Part shown: positions 49,752-58,797 of the stretch, in pieces
Layout of the letters: every line of letters starts with the position of its first letter
How positions within the stretch are numbered: position 1 is the stretch's first letter
NCBI GenBank assembly: GCA_949299455.1
Contig: CASGAN010000002.1
Coordinates: forward strand, 62,001-126,000
Source of the DNA: an uncultured Oscillospiraceae bacterium
GTDB lineage: Bacteria; Bacillota; Clostridia; Oscillospirales; Ruminococcaceae
Direction: 5' to 3'
Length of the DNA: 64,000 bases
The notes under the pieces: model-generated
What the model was told of the DNA's origin: nothing
Seen by the model: the letters and a program-made list of their open reading frames with translations, nothing else
Database searches by the model: none
Program-made: the position numbers and the translations under genes

Positions 49752-51143
49752 TCAGCGTTTTTTGCGCTTGAGAATTGTCACAAGAATCTGAATGATTAGT
49801 TTTAAATTAAAGATCAAAAGCCCGATCACCAGAACAGCTTCAATGAACATCCAGCCGGGAACTTCAAAAATCATGACAAGGCTTTGAATCAAAAGAATGA
49901 CGGTATTGATCGTTGTGCGCATGGGATAAACGCGCATTTTGATGAATTTGCGCGCGGTGATGACACGCAGGATAAACACCACAAAGTAGCAGAAGAACGT
50001 TGCAAATGCCGCACCGTTTACACCCCAGACAGGAATCAGGATGAGGTTCAAAACGACATTGATAACAGCGCCCACAGAGATCGTCAAAAACGAGAAAATA
50101 CTCTTTTTCTCGACGGTATACACACTGCCTGCAAATGCGCCGAAGCAGTTGAACACGGTTGCCAGCACCAAAAACGGGATGTATGCCCATGCGCCGTAGT
50201 AGCTGTCCTGTGCTAAAAGTATAACGGCGAGCTTTGAAAACGGGATGAGTGCCGCGCCCGCCATGAAAATGAGCGCACTGTATGATTTAAAGATTTTTGA
50301 GAAAAAGCGGTTGCGCCCTTTTTCCTCGGTGATGGCGGAAATCTGCCATGCGCTGATGAAAATGGTGGAGCATACGTTGATGATCGTCGGCAGCTTATAG
50401 GACACCGCATATAAGCCGTTTGCTTCGTTGCCGAGCATATATGATACAATAAAGCGGTCGGATACGTTTGTGATCCACCAGCAGATCATGTTCGGAATGA
50501 GCGGCAGAGAATAGACGATCATCTCTTTCCACAGCGAGAGATTGATGTGTTTAAAGTTTACATAGCGCCACAGGCTTGCGATAAAGAACAAGAAAATCGA
50601 GGACAAAAGGTCAGAGCAGACGATCGCCATAATATAGCCGATGACGCCGAATTTAAACACGACAAGGAATAAAATGTTGAATAAAATCGTGGTGATGGTG
50701 CTTAAAATGCCGTCGAATGCAAAGAGCTTGACAAGTCCTCTCGCCCGCACAAACTGTGAACAGATAGACCGAAGCGACGAGGTCAGCACAAAGATATAGA
50801 CAAGCAGTGTGTGTCCTGCGATGGTTTTGACCATCGAAATGAGCGGCGCAAAGCATAAAAGCAGGATAAAGCCAATAAGCAGCGTCAAAAGTCCGTTTGT
50901 GAGGACCTCGCTTTTGCGTACGGATTTATCAAGGCCAAAGCGGATGATCGCATTGACGATACCGAGTGTGACAAGCGGCAAAAGCAGGTTGCCGCACTGG
51001 ACAATCAAGTCAGTGACGGAATATTCGGCAGGCGACAGCGCCCAGGTATAAAGCGGCATCAGCAGAAAGACCAAAAACTTCGAGCTGAATGTACCGATTG
51101 CAAAAATCACAGTATTTGAGGCAAGACGTTTATATTTGTCCAC
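49752..51143 (-). CDS. MOP-superfamily polysaccharide flippase (Wzx-like)
   Basis: The GTG at 51143 (VDKYKRLASN) has AGGAGG six bases upstream. The product has 463 residues with about 12-14 membrane segments. The N-terminal LASNTVIFAIGTFSSKFLVFLL and the central WWITNVSDRFIVSYMLG are typical of Wzx/PST exporters. It moves lipid-linked oligosaccharides across the membrane. No glycosyltransferase cluster is next to it, so its substrate is unknown. Confidence 0.92.
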   Translation of the reverse strand: MDKYKRLASNTVIFAIGTFSSKFLVFLLMPLYTWALSPAEYSVTDLIVQCGNLLLPLVTLGIVNAIIRFGLDKSVRKSEVLTNGLLTLLIGFILLLCFAPLISMVKTIAGHTLLVYIFVLTSSLRSICSQFVRARGLVKLFAFDGILSTITTILFNILFLVVFKFGVIGYIMAIVCSDLLSSIFLFFIASLWRYVNFKHINLSLWKEMIVYSLPLIPNMICWWITNVSDRFIVSYMLGNEANGLYAVSYKLPTIINVCSTIFISAWQISAITEEKGRNRFFSKIFKSYSALIFMAGAALIPFSKLAVILLAQDSYYGAWAYIPFLVLATVFNCFGAFAGSVYTVEKKSIFSFLTISVGAVINVVLNLILIPVWGVNGAAFATFFCYFVVFILRVITARKFIKMRVYPMRTTINTVILLIQSLVMIFEVPGWMFIEAVLVIGLLIFNLKLIIQILVTILKRKKR

Positions 51144-51275
51144 AATACTCCTCCTGTCAAAACGCAAAACGCGTTTCCATTATTTTGTGCATTTCTTTTG
51201 TTTGATTATACCACATCTCCTTCACAAAAAGAAAGAGGAACGAGAAAACTCATGCGAATTTTGGCGAAAAAACAG

Positions 51276-51303
51276 TTGCAAAATCAAAAAGGCGTGCTAT
51301 ACT
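51276..51303 (+). promoter_or_regulatory. Promoter of the GH3 gene
   Basis: TTGCAA and TATACT have a 16-base spacer and lie 53 bp before the start codon. The sequence before it also holds the minus-strand promoter of the flippase. Confidence 0.65.
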
Positions 51304-51356
51304 TGCAGTAGCAATATCGTGCACAAGCACGAAGCGGAAGAGAAAGGAGCATTTTC

Positions 51357-53939
51357 ATGCTTTATAAAGACAAAAACGCACCGATTGAAGCGCGTATCCG
51401 CGATCTTCTTTCCCGCATGACCTTAGACGAAAAGCTCGATCAGATTGATCAGGATTTTTCGACGATTGACTGGGATAAAATCGAAGAACCGCTGCGCAGT
51501 GAGTGCAAAGAGAAAATGGAAAAACGCAAATCGGATTCCCGCGTGCACAACGCGTTGCAGCGCTATGCTGTCGAGCATACACGCTTAGGCATTCCGTATT
51601 TTATCCATGAGGAAGCGCTGCACGGTCTGCATCGTTCGGATGCAACGATTTTCCCGCAGCAGATCACACTGGCAAGCACGTTTTCGCCGGAACTTGCATA
51701 CGACATGGGACGCGCCATCGCAGAAGAATCCCGTGCAAAGGGCATCTGTGAAGTGTTTGCACCGGTGCTTGATTTGGCACGCGACCCGCGCTGGGGAAGA
51801 ACCGAGGAAACATACGGCGAGGATGTGTATTTGAGCACAAAACTCGGAACTGCTGTGGTCAAAGGCTTGCAGAAAGACGGCGACGTGTCTGCACCGGATG
51901 CCGTGCTGTCGGAGCTTAAACACTACACCGGCTACGGCAACCCGATCGGCGGCTTAAACTGTGCACCGACCACCATGGGCCGTCACGATGTGTTTTCCTA
52001 TTGTATGCCGGTGTTTGAATCGGCAGTCGTCGAGGGCGGTGCAACGAACGTCATGGCATCGTATAACTCGATTGACGGCTTCCCGGTCATTGCCGACCAC
52101 GAGATTTTAACCGAAGTGCTCCGTGACAAATGGGGCATGCCGGGATTTGTCCGCGCGGACATGACGGCAATCATCATGCAGCACACCGCACACCACAACG
52201 CTGCAACACCGAAAGAGGCACTCAAAAACTCGGTGAAAGCCGGTGTTGACGTGCAGTTTGCCGACTATTCGCACGAGGACTACCGCCGTTTGATGAAAGA
52301 GATGCTCGAAAGCGGCGAAATCACGATGGACGATATCGACACGTCCGTTTCGCGTATGCTGCGGTGCAAATTCATGCTCGGACTGTTTGAAAACCCGTAT
52401 GTGGACGAAGAAAACGAAGCAAACGTCATCCATAGCGAAGCACATCAGCAAAAAGCGCTTGAGATCGCACAAAAGAGCGTCGTGCTCCTTAAAAATGACG
52501 GCATTCTGCCGCTTTCGAAAGAGGTCAAAAAGATCGCAGTCTTAGGTCCGAATGCGGACCGTGCCGTCATGGGCGACTACTGCGTCGAACCGGATTACAA
52601 AACCGTGAGCCTGCTCGACGGCGTACGCCAAATGGTCGGTGAGAACACTGAAGTGGTGTATGACAAGGGCTGCAACATCTTAGGCGCTGAAATCAAACCG
52701 GTTGAGCGCTGGTGGATGCACGCAGTGCCCAACGAAGCTGCCGGCATCCGCGATATCGACTACGGCTTCACCGGCGAATACTTTAACGGCCCGGACTTCT
52801 CGGGCGAACCGGTGCTCACACGCCTTGATCCGCAGATCAACTTCAACTGGATCTACCATAAACCGCACGATGTGATCGATTCGAAACAGTTCTGTGTGCG
52901 CTGGACAGGCACACTGCATCTTGGAAAAACATTCGACGGCCGCGTCGGCCTTTCGAGCCCGGACAGCATGCGTCTGTATATCGACGATGAACTGATCGTA
53001 GACGGCTGGGAGGAAAAGGACGCAAACCAGATGGTGCCGTTCCATTTTGACAGCTTCCGCGAGTACCGCATCCGTGTTGAATTTCGAAACGATGCACGCG
53101 GTGTGCGCGTGATCTTCGGCGTCGATGACGGCGAGGAAACGATTGATCGTGCCGTTGCACTTGCAAAAGAGAGCGATATTGCAATCGTTGCACTCGGCGA
53201 TTCGACCGAAACAAGCGGTGAAAACTTCGACCGCACATCGTTTGACCTGCCGGGCAAACAGCTCGACTTCTTGAAAGCTGTCTATGAAACCGGCACACCG
53301 GTCGTGCTTGTCATGAATACCGGACGGCCTGTTTCGTGCACATGGGAGCAGGAGCATCTGCCGGCAATCGTGCAGGCGGGCTTCAACGGTGAAAAAGGCG
53401 GACTGGCAGTCGCACAGGTGCTCTTCGGCGATGTAAACCCGTCGGGCAGGCTGACGCTTTCGTATCCGCGCACCGTCGGCCAGATTCCGTGCCACTATGC
53501 ACGCAAACCGGCGGGCGGCAGAAAATATGTCGAGATGGACTGGAACCCGCTGTATCCGTTCGGCTACGGTCTGTCGTACACAAGCTTTGCATATGAAAAC
53601 CTGCGGCTTTCGGCGGATACGATCAAAAAAGACGGCACGCTTACCGTCAGCGTTGATGTCAAAAACACAGGCGACCGCGCAGGCGACGAGATCGTTCAGC
53701 TGTATGTGGACGATCACTACACCTCCGTTGTCCAGCCGATCATGGAGTTAAAAGGCTTTGCGCGCGTGACGCTTTTGCCGGGTGAGCAGAAAACGGTTAC
53801 CATGACGCTTACGTCAAAAGAACTCTGCATCTTAAACCGCGATTACGAATGGGAAGTCGAGCCGGGTGCCTTTACGGCAATGATCGGCAGAAACGCCGGC
53901 GAAATTTTGCTTTCGGCAGATTTTGCAGTGGAAGAATAA
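51357..53939 (+). CDS. GH3 beta-glucosidase with PA14 domain
   Basis: The protein is 860 residues and has no signal peptide, so it is cytosolic. The GH3 N-terminal barrel shows APVLDLARDPRWGRTEETYGED near 120-141 and KHYTGYGNPIGGLN. The nucleophile Asp is in PGFVRADMTA near 260-268. The alpha/beta sandwich follows (KSVVLLKNDGILPL near 375), split by a PA14 insertion (about 460-600, with LRLYIDDELIVDGW-like MRLYIDDELIVD). A fibronectin-III-like end closes it. It removes terminal glucose or xylose from beta-glycans. GAAAGGAGC precedes the ATG. Confidence 0.96.
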   Translation: MLYKDKNAPIEARIRDLLSRMTLDEKLDQIDQDFSTIDWDKIEEPLRSECKEKMEKRKSDSRVHNALQRYAVEHTRLGIPYFIHEEALHGLHRSDATIFPQQITLASTFSPELAYDMGRAIAEESRAKGICEVFAPVLDLARDPRWGRTEETYGEDVYLSTKLGTAVVKGLQKDGDVSAPDAVLSELKHYTGYGNPIGGLNCAPTTMGRHDVFSYCMPVFESAVVEGGATNVMASYNSIDGFPVIADHEILTEVLRDKWGMPGFVRADMTAIIMQHTAHHNAATPKEALKNSVKAGVDVQFADYSHEDYRRLMKEMLESGEITMDDIDTSVSRMLRCKFMLGLFENPYVDEENEANVIHSEAHQQKALEIAQKSVVLLKNDGILPLSKEVKKIAVLGPNADRAVMGDYCVEPDYKTVSLLDGVRQMVGENTEVVYDKGCNILGAEIKPVERWWMHAVPNEAAGIRDIDYGFTGEYFNGPDFSGEPVLTRLDPQINFNWIYHKPHDVIDSKQFCVRWTGTLHLGKTFDGRVGLSSPDSMRLYIDDELIVDGWEEKDANQMVPFHFDSFREYRIRVEFRNDARGVRVIFGVDDGEETIDRAVALAKESDIAIVALGDSTETSGENFDRTSFDLPGKQLDFLKAVYETGTPVVLVMNTGRPVSCTWEQEHLPAIVQAGFNGEKGGLAVAQVLFGDVNPSGRLTLSYPRTVGQIPCHYARKPAGGRKYVEMDWNPLYPFGYGLSYTSFAYENLRLSADTIKKDGTLTVSVDVKNTGDRAGDEIVQLYVDDHYTSVVQPIMELKGFARVTLLPGEQKTVTMTLTSKELCILNRDYEWEVEPGAFTAMIGRNAGEILLSADFAVEE

Positions 53940-54130
53940 TCGGGGAATCACTTTTTGTCATGCATTTCAAAAAACTTTGGGAATGACTTGCTTTTTGATG
54001 AAGGATTTGGTATACTCGAATCAGAAAGTTGTCCGGTGCAGCATCAGAGCGGTTTTCCGGGAAATACAGACAGAAAAAAGAGGGGCACACGATTCGTGCG
54101 TCCTTTTTTAATGAAACGGAGGAAATGGTT

Positions 54131-54670
54131 ATGACAAGGAAAAAAGTGTCGATCATTGTGGGCGTTGTGCTGGTACTTCTTCTTGTACTGTGGTGGATTT
54201 TTGCGTCAGTGAGCGATTCGATTGCGATTTCGCTTGCGGGCGGAAGAGCAACTTCCTCCTATGTAACGACGATCACCCACGCATGGGATGACGTAAACGG
54301 GGAGTACAAGGTGATCCGTACGGAGACAAACGATGAAGGCAGTAGACCGATGCTGCTGCATCTAAAGAAAAATGCGCTCGGATTCTGGGCGGCGGAGCGC
54401 GTGAAAGCAGCCGCTCCCGATGATTTGTGGGCGGGCATCGGGTGGTTTGAGGACGCGGAAGGATATGTGGGAGTCTCGGATGCTGTCCACATCGTCTATG
54501 CCGGAAACAATGCGGTCAAGAAGATCGAGTTTGATGAAAGCGAACTGCCGCGCGGTGTGGCGGTGAACGTGTCGCAGTCTGACAACAGCTATGTGGTACA
54601 TCTTGTTTCGTATGATACGGAATTGCTGGACGGTACGGTTGAAAAACTGCTTGCGGGTATGGTAGAATAG
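54131..54670 (+). CDS. Membrane-anchored protein of unknown function
   Basis: The ATG at 54131 has GGAGG eight bases upstream; longer frames lack a site. The product has 179 residues, with one N-terminal membrane segment (about 6-26) and an extracellular domain of about 150 residues. The family is not recognised. A possible short coupling to the esterase gene 35 bp downstream exists. Before it, 53940-54117 contains no gene. Confidence 0.7.
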   Translation: MTRKKVSIIVGVVLVLLLVLWWIFASVSDSIAISLAGGRATSSYVTTITHAWDDVNGEYKVIRTETNDEGSRPMLLHLKKNALGFWAAERVKAAAPDDLWAGIGWFEDAEGYVGVSDAVHIVYAGNNAVKKIEFDESELPRGVAVNVSQSDNSYVVHLVSYDTELLDGTVEKLLAGMVE

Positions 54671-54705
54671 TGCTATAGAAAAACCATAAGGGGATGTTTT
54701 AAAAA

Positions 54706-55485
54706 ATGGCACTGTTTCATGTAAACTTTTTCTCGGAAGCGCTGTCGATGTGCATGTCGATGGACGTGATCCTGCCCGAGCAGACGACGGCACAGATCGG
54801 CATGAAGGGCGTTGCAAGCGGAAAACCGTATAAAACGCTTTACCTGCTCCACGGCATGAGCGACGATCATACCATCTGGCAGCGGCGCACTTCGATTGAG
54901 CGGTATGTGAGCGAATTGGGCATCGCGGTCGTCATGCCGACCGTGCACCTTGCGTGGTATACCGATATGGCGCAGGGCAATCGTTACTGGACGTTTATCA
55001 GTGACGAACTGCCGAAAAAATGCCGCAGCTTTTTTGCGAATATGTCCGACAAACGTGAGGACAACTTTGCGGCAGGCCTCTCGATGGGCGGCTACGGCGC
55101 GTTTAAGCTTGGACTTTGTGCATCGGAATCGTTTGGTGCGGTGGCGTCGCTTTCGGGCGGACTGGATGTGGTCGATACCTGCACAAAAAACAGTGATAAT
55201 CCGATTTGGGCGCAGATTTTCGGTCCTGCCGATCAGGTCAAGGGCAGTGAAAATGATCTGTTTGCCGCAGCAGAACGATTGAAAGCATCCGGAAAGCCGC
55301 TGCCGAAGATGTATCAGTGGTGCGGCACGGAGGACTTTTTGTACGAACAGAACGTGCGCATGCGCGATCATCTGCTGTCGCTTGGCTATGACCTGACCTA
55401 TGAGGAATCTGCCGGCGATCATGCATGGAACTACTGGGACGAAAAAATCCAGACGGTACTGCGTTGGCTTCCGATTGAACGATAA
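54706..55485 (+). CDS. Esterase of the EstA/esterase D family
   Basis: The protein is 259 residues with an alpha/beta-hydrolase fold. YLLHGMSDDHTIWQR near 46-60 is the oxyanion-loop stretch, the nucleophile Ser is in AGLSMGGYGAF near 124, an Asp is probably in GTEDFL near 207, and His is in GDHAWNYWD near 243. Homologues are tributyrin esterases and feruloyl/acetyl esterases that deacylate plant-glycan side groups. It fits the glycosidase-rich setting. A terminator follows. Confidence 0.92.
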   Translation: MALFHVNFFSEALSMCMSMDVILPEQTTAQIGMKGVASGKPYKTLYLLHGMSDDHTIWQRRTSIERYVSELGIAVVMPTVHLAWYTDMAQGNRYWTFISDELPKKCRSFFANMSDKREDNFAAGLSMGGYGAFKLGLCASESFGAVASLSGGLDVVDTCTKNSDNPIWAQIFGPADQVKGSENDLFAAAERLKASGKPLPKMYQWCGTEDFLYEQNVRMRDHLLSLGYDLTYEESAGDHAWNYWDEKIQTVLRWLPIER

Positions 55486-55492
55486 ACAAAGA

Positions 55493-55528
55493 AAAGCCTG
55501 AGAGAACGAGTTTCTTTCAGGCTTTTTT
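55493..55528 (+). terminator. Terminator after the esterase gene
   Basis: AAAGCCTGA pairs with TCAGGCTTT, and TTTT follows. Confidence 0.8.
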
Positions 55529-55669
55529 GTGTTGAATCATGGATAATTTTTTCAAATTAGCCCACTAATATTGTAAAATCATATTCTTGATTTTACCAGT
55601 TATGCATAATACAATAGACACATAGTACAAAACTGTACTGACGAAATTAAAAAATGGAGGAAAAACGCA

Positions 55670-57256
55670 ATGAAAGCAACAAAGAAAAGTCTTTGGCTGA
55701 GCGCTGTTTCGATGATGCTTTGTGCAGTGATGCTTCTGGGCACAACATTTGCATGGTTTGCAGACAGTGTAACAAACGAAGGCAACGTTATTCAGGCGGG
55801 AAATTTGAAATCAGGTTTTTATTATCGTGGTTTGCTGGATACCACTGATGACGATTATAAGGAAGTAAGTGAAAATCCTGCATTATTTGAAGGAATCGAG
55901 TGGGAACCAGGAAGATCATTTGGTTATGATTTTAAAGTTGTGAATGAAGGTTCTTTAGCGTTTGATTATGAGATTTCTCTTCAGAATATTGAATTTGCAG
56001 GAAACAACAACGTAAATATTGCTGATGTAATTGATGTGTACGTTATTGGTATTGGTGATACGTCACTGAACGGACAACCTCATAACTCACTTGCTTATTA
56101 TATTGACAAACAGCATAGTGTTATTCGCGGCGGAAAAGTTACTACAGAAAATAAGGAACACCGTTTTTCTATTGTCTTTAAAATGAATGAGACTGCAGGA
56201 AATGAGTATCAGGGTGCTTCTATTGATTTTGATATCGTTCTGAAAGCAAAACAGGCTGTCTGGGAAGAAGACGGCTTCGGTTCGAGCGATTACGACAAAG
56301 ATGCTGTTTATGATCAGGTGAATGTAGATGCTACCGGCGATGCAGCAGCAAATGGTGCAAAATTGCAGGAAGCAATCAACAACGCAACCCCTGGCTCAAT
56401 CGTATTTGTCGGCGCAGGCGAGTATGATGCTCCGCTTACAGTGGACAAACCGCTTACAATCGCAGGAAGTAAAGACACAAAAATTGAGGATAAAATTTTT
56501 GTAGATTCCGATGGGGTTGCATTTGAAAATATTTCATTCCGTTTTGAAATGAATAGTGCAGATCAAAATGCACCAATTAAAACAAACAATAAGGATTTAA
56601 CATTGGAAAACTGTAGTGTTGAGCGCACAACTGAAACAGCACAACCGTATGGAATGTTGGTTGACGTTGGAACAGGCGTGTTAACCGCTGCTGGAACAAC
56701 TTTTATTGCACCATATGATCCGGAAACAGCATTTAATGCTTCTCCAAGTGTTATCCATGCAGGAGAAGTTTATTTGGACGGTTGTGTGATTGCCACCGAT
56801 GGATACGGTTTATTTTCACAGCATGTTACAACAGGCGTCATTAAAAATACGCGTTTCACTGGAATTGATGGTCGTCCGACATTAGGATGCCTCAACAGCA
56901 CATTGTTAAATGGTTTAGTGTTTGATGGCTGTACATTTGAAATGGGTTACAACAGCACAGTAACTGCTGGAAACTTTACAATCAAAAATTCCACCTTTGA
57001 TTTCACCAATACACCAGCAGGTGGAGCCGGAAACGGCATCAATGTCTATTCGCAGAATGGTGAAATTATTTTGGAAAATAACGTCTTTAAATTAATAGAT
57101 GGAAAAACTGGAATCAATTTAACATCAGCTTCCTGGGCATCGGGTGGACATGATGCATCTAAAGTTACAATTCGAAATAATCAGTTCGAAGGAGAAAATA
57201 TCACACAGATTAAAGTTTCCGATGCGTGGGAAAATGTTCCGAGCGAATGGGAGTAA
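55670..57256 (+). CDS. TasA/camelysin-like secreted protein fused to a beta-helix
   Basis: The protein is 528 residues. The N-terminus (MKATKKSLWLSAVSMMLCAV, then GTTFAWFADSVTNEGN) is the SipW-type signal sequence of TasA/CalY biofilm proteins. The camelysin/TasA-like beta domain runs to about 200. From about 215 on there is a right-handed parallel beta-helix: LQEAINNATPGSIVFVGAGEY, repeated T/N-rich rungs (LENCSVERT, LDGCVIATDG, FDGCTFEMG, IKNSTFDFT, LENNVFKLI), and a short end. The beta-helix part has lower GC than its neighbours. Such a fusion could be a fibre-forming or glycan-binding surface protein. No sipW gene is in the window. Confidence 0.82.
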   Translation: MKATKKSLWLSAVSMMLCAVMLLGTTFAWFADSVTNEGNVIQAGNLKSGFYYRGLLDTTDDDYKEVSENPALFEGIEWEPGRSFGYDFKVVNEGSLAFDYEISLQNIEFAGNNNVNIADVIDVYVIGIGDTSLNGQPHNSLAYYIDKQHSVIRGGKVTTENKEHRFSIVFKMNETAGNEYQGASIDFDIVLKAKQAVWEEDGFGSSDYDKDAVYDQVNVDATGDAAANGAKLQEAINNATPGSIVFVGAGEYDAPLTVDKPLTIAGSKDTKIEDKIFVDSDGVAFENISFRFEMNSADQNAPIKTNNKDLTLENCSVERTTETAQPYGMLVDVGTGVLTAAGTTFIAPYDPETAFNASPSVIHAGEVYLDGCVIATDGYGLFSQHVTTGVIKNTRFTGIDGRPTLGCLNSTLLNGLVFDGCTFEMGYNSTVTAGNFTIKNSTFDFTNTPAGGAGNGINVYSQNGEIILENNVFKLIDGKTGINLTSASWASGGHDASKVTIRNNQFEGENITQIKVSDAWENVPSEWE

Positions 57257-57278
57257 AATGAAATAGCTTACAAAAGCA

Positions 57279-57313
57279 AAAAAGAACGCTTCGATTGAAG
57301 CGTTCTTTTTTGC
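57279..57313. terminator. Bidirectional terminator
   Basis: AAAGAACGCTTC pairs with GAAGCGTTCTTT around GATT, with A-rich and T-rich flanks. It separates the convergent TasA-like and AI-2E genes. Confidence 0.9.
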
Positions 57314-57318
57314 AATCT

Positions 57319-58485
57319 TTATTCTTTTTTCTGCACTGCCGGTTCTGGCGGTGCTTTTTTCTTTAGGGAAAGACGGCGGCGCACCTCTTCTTTCCCAAGT
57401 GCATAGAGCACCGAACAAATCGGTACACTCACAAACATTCCGATAATTCCGCCGACAGCACCGCCGACTGTGACAGCAAACAGCACCCACAGTCCCGGCA
57501 GTCCCACCGAGCTGCCCACCACATGCGGGTAAATGAGATTGCCCTCGATTTGCTGCAGGACCAAAAACCAAACGACGAACCAGATCGCCTGTATCGGATT
57601 TTGCACCAGAATCAGCAGTGCGCCTACAATACAGCCGATGAATGCGCCTACAATCGGAATCAGCGCTGTGACTGAAATCAAAACGGAAATCAGCAGTGCA
57701 TACGGCATCCGGAACAGCGTCATGGAAACAAAAAACAACGAACCCAAGATCAAAGCTTCCAAACACTGCCCAGTCAGGAAATTGGAAAAGGTACGGTTGG
57801 TGAGTTCTCCGATGTGTGTCAGGCGGCCAAGCAGTTTTTCCTGATCATACGCAGTCAGTACACGCCGGAACTGACCTGCAAGCGTTTCTTTCTGTGCAAG
57901 CAGATAAAACGCAAAGATAATGCCGAAGATCGCCTTTGCAGCACCGCCGAACAGCAGGGAAACAAAATGGAACAATCCGGTGGTCAGCAGGGAGACTGAG
58001 CCGCCGAGCATTGAGAAAAACGACTCGATTGTTTTTTCAAGATTCAGGTTCAAAGACGAGGCCTGACCGGTGATTTCAGGGAGCTTTTGATTGATGTTGT
58101 TAAACAACTCTTCGATCTTGGTTAGAAACAGCGGAATTTGTGCGGAAATAGAGCTTGCGGTGCGAATCAGCTCCGGTACGATCAAAAAGACAAGAATGCC
58201 AAAAACGCCTAAAAAACATAAAAGAGTGAGCACCATTGCCGCGGGACGGCGCAGCTTTTGAGCGATTGGGTGCTTTGTGCTGGGCCAGAGATGGCGTTCA
58301 ATGGCGCGCATCGGAACATTTAAAATAAACGCAATGCAGGCGCCGATTAAAAAGGGCGTAAACAGCGACAGCACCCAAAAAAATGTTGTTTTTGCGGCGG
58401 AGAAATTTTCAAATACCCAGAATACCGCAACGCTGAATGTGATCAAAAGTGCAATACGAAGCATGTTTCGTCGATTGAGTTCCAT
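57319..58485 (-). CDS. AI-2E family transporter (YdbI/YhhQ-type permease)
   Basis: The protein is 388 residues with about eight membrane segments. An N-terminal pair is followed by a soluble helical region (about 115-165), the central FAFYLLAQKETL stretch and the family's LIPIVGAFIGCIVGALL. QQIEGNLIYPHVVGSSVGLPGL comes near the end (given here only as QQIEGNLIYPHVVG). Members export autoinducer-2 or act as Na+/H+ exchangers. The role here is unknown. A basic and proline-rich tail ends the protein. Confidence 0.92.
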   Translation of the reverse strand: MELNRRNMLRIALLITFSVAVFWVFENFSAAKTTFFWVLSLFTPFLIGACIAFILNVPMRAIERHLWPSTKHPIAQKLRRPAAMVLTLLCFLGVFGILVFLIVPELIRTASSISAQIPLFLTKIEELFNNINQKLPEITGQASSLNLNLEKTIESFFSMLGGSVSLLTTGLFHFVSLLFGGAAKAIFGIIFAFYLLAQKETLAGQFRRVLTAYDQEKLLGRLTHIGELTNRTFSNFLTGQCLEALILGSLFFVSMTLFRMPYALLISVLISVTALIPIVGAFIGCIVGALLILVQNPIQAIWFVVWFLVLQQIEGNLIYPHVVGSSVGLPGLWVLFAVTVGGAVGGIIGMFVSVPICSVLYALGKEEVRRRLSLKKKAPPEPAVQKKE

Positions 58486-58736
58486 GAGATCATTCGCTTT
58501 CTGTTTGAATTATTTTTAGTGTACCATATTTTGAAAAGAGAGAAAACATCTTTTTGTAAAAAGATGCAATTTTGAATTTACAAAAAAGATACGAATGAGC
58601 GGGAGATAAACATATTGTGATGCACCGGACTTCATTTATGCGGACAGGCAGACAGCATGGGTGAGAAGATGCAAAAAACAGGCGGAATCAAAGGAAATAA
58701 ACAGCGGAAAATTCAAAAGATTCTCACAGGAACCTC

Positions 58737-58765
58737 TTGTCACAGCGGCACGGTTTGTGTATAAT
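58737..58765 (+). promoter_or_regulatory. Promoter of the GH20 gene
   Basis: TTGTCA and TATAAT have a 17-base spacer and lie 33 bp before the start codon. Confidence 0.75.
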
Positions 58766-58797
58766 GAGGATAGTATATAGAGAGGAGAGATCCTGTT

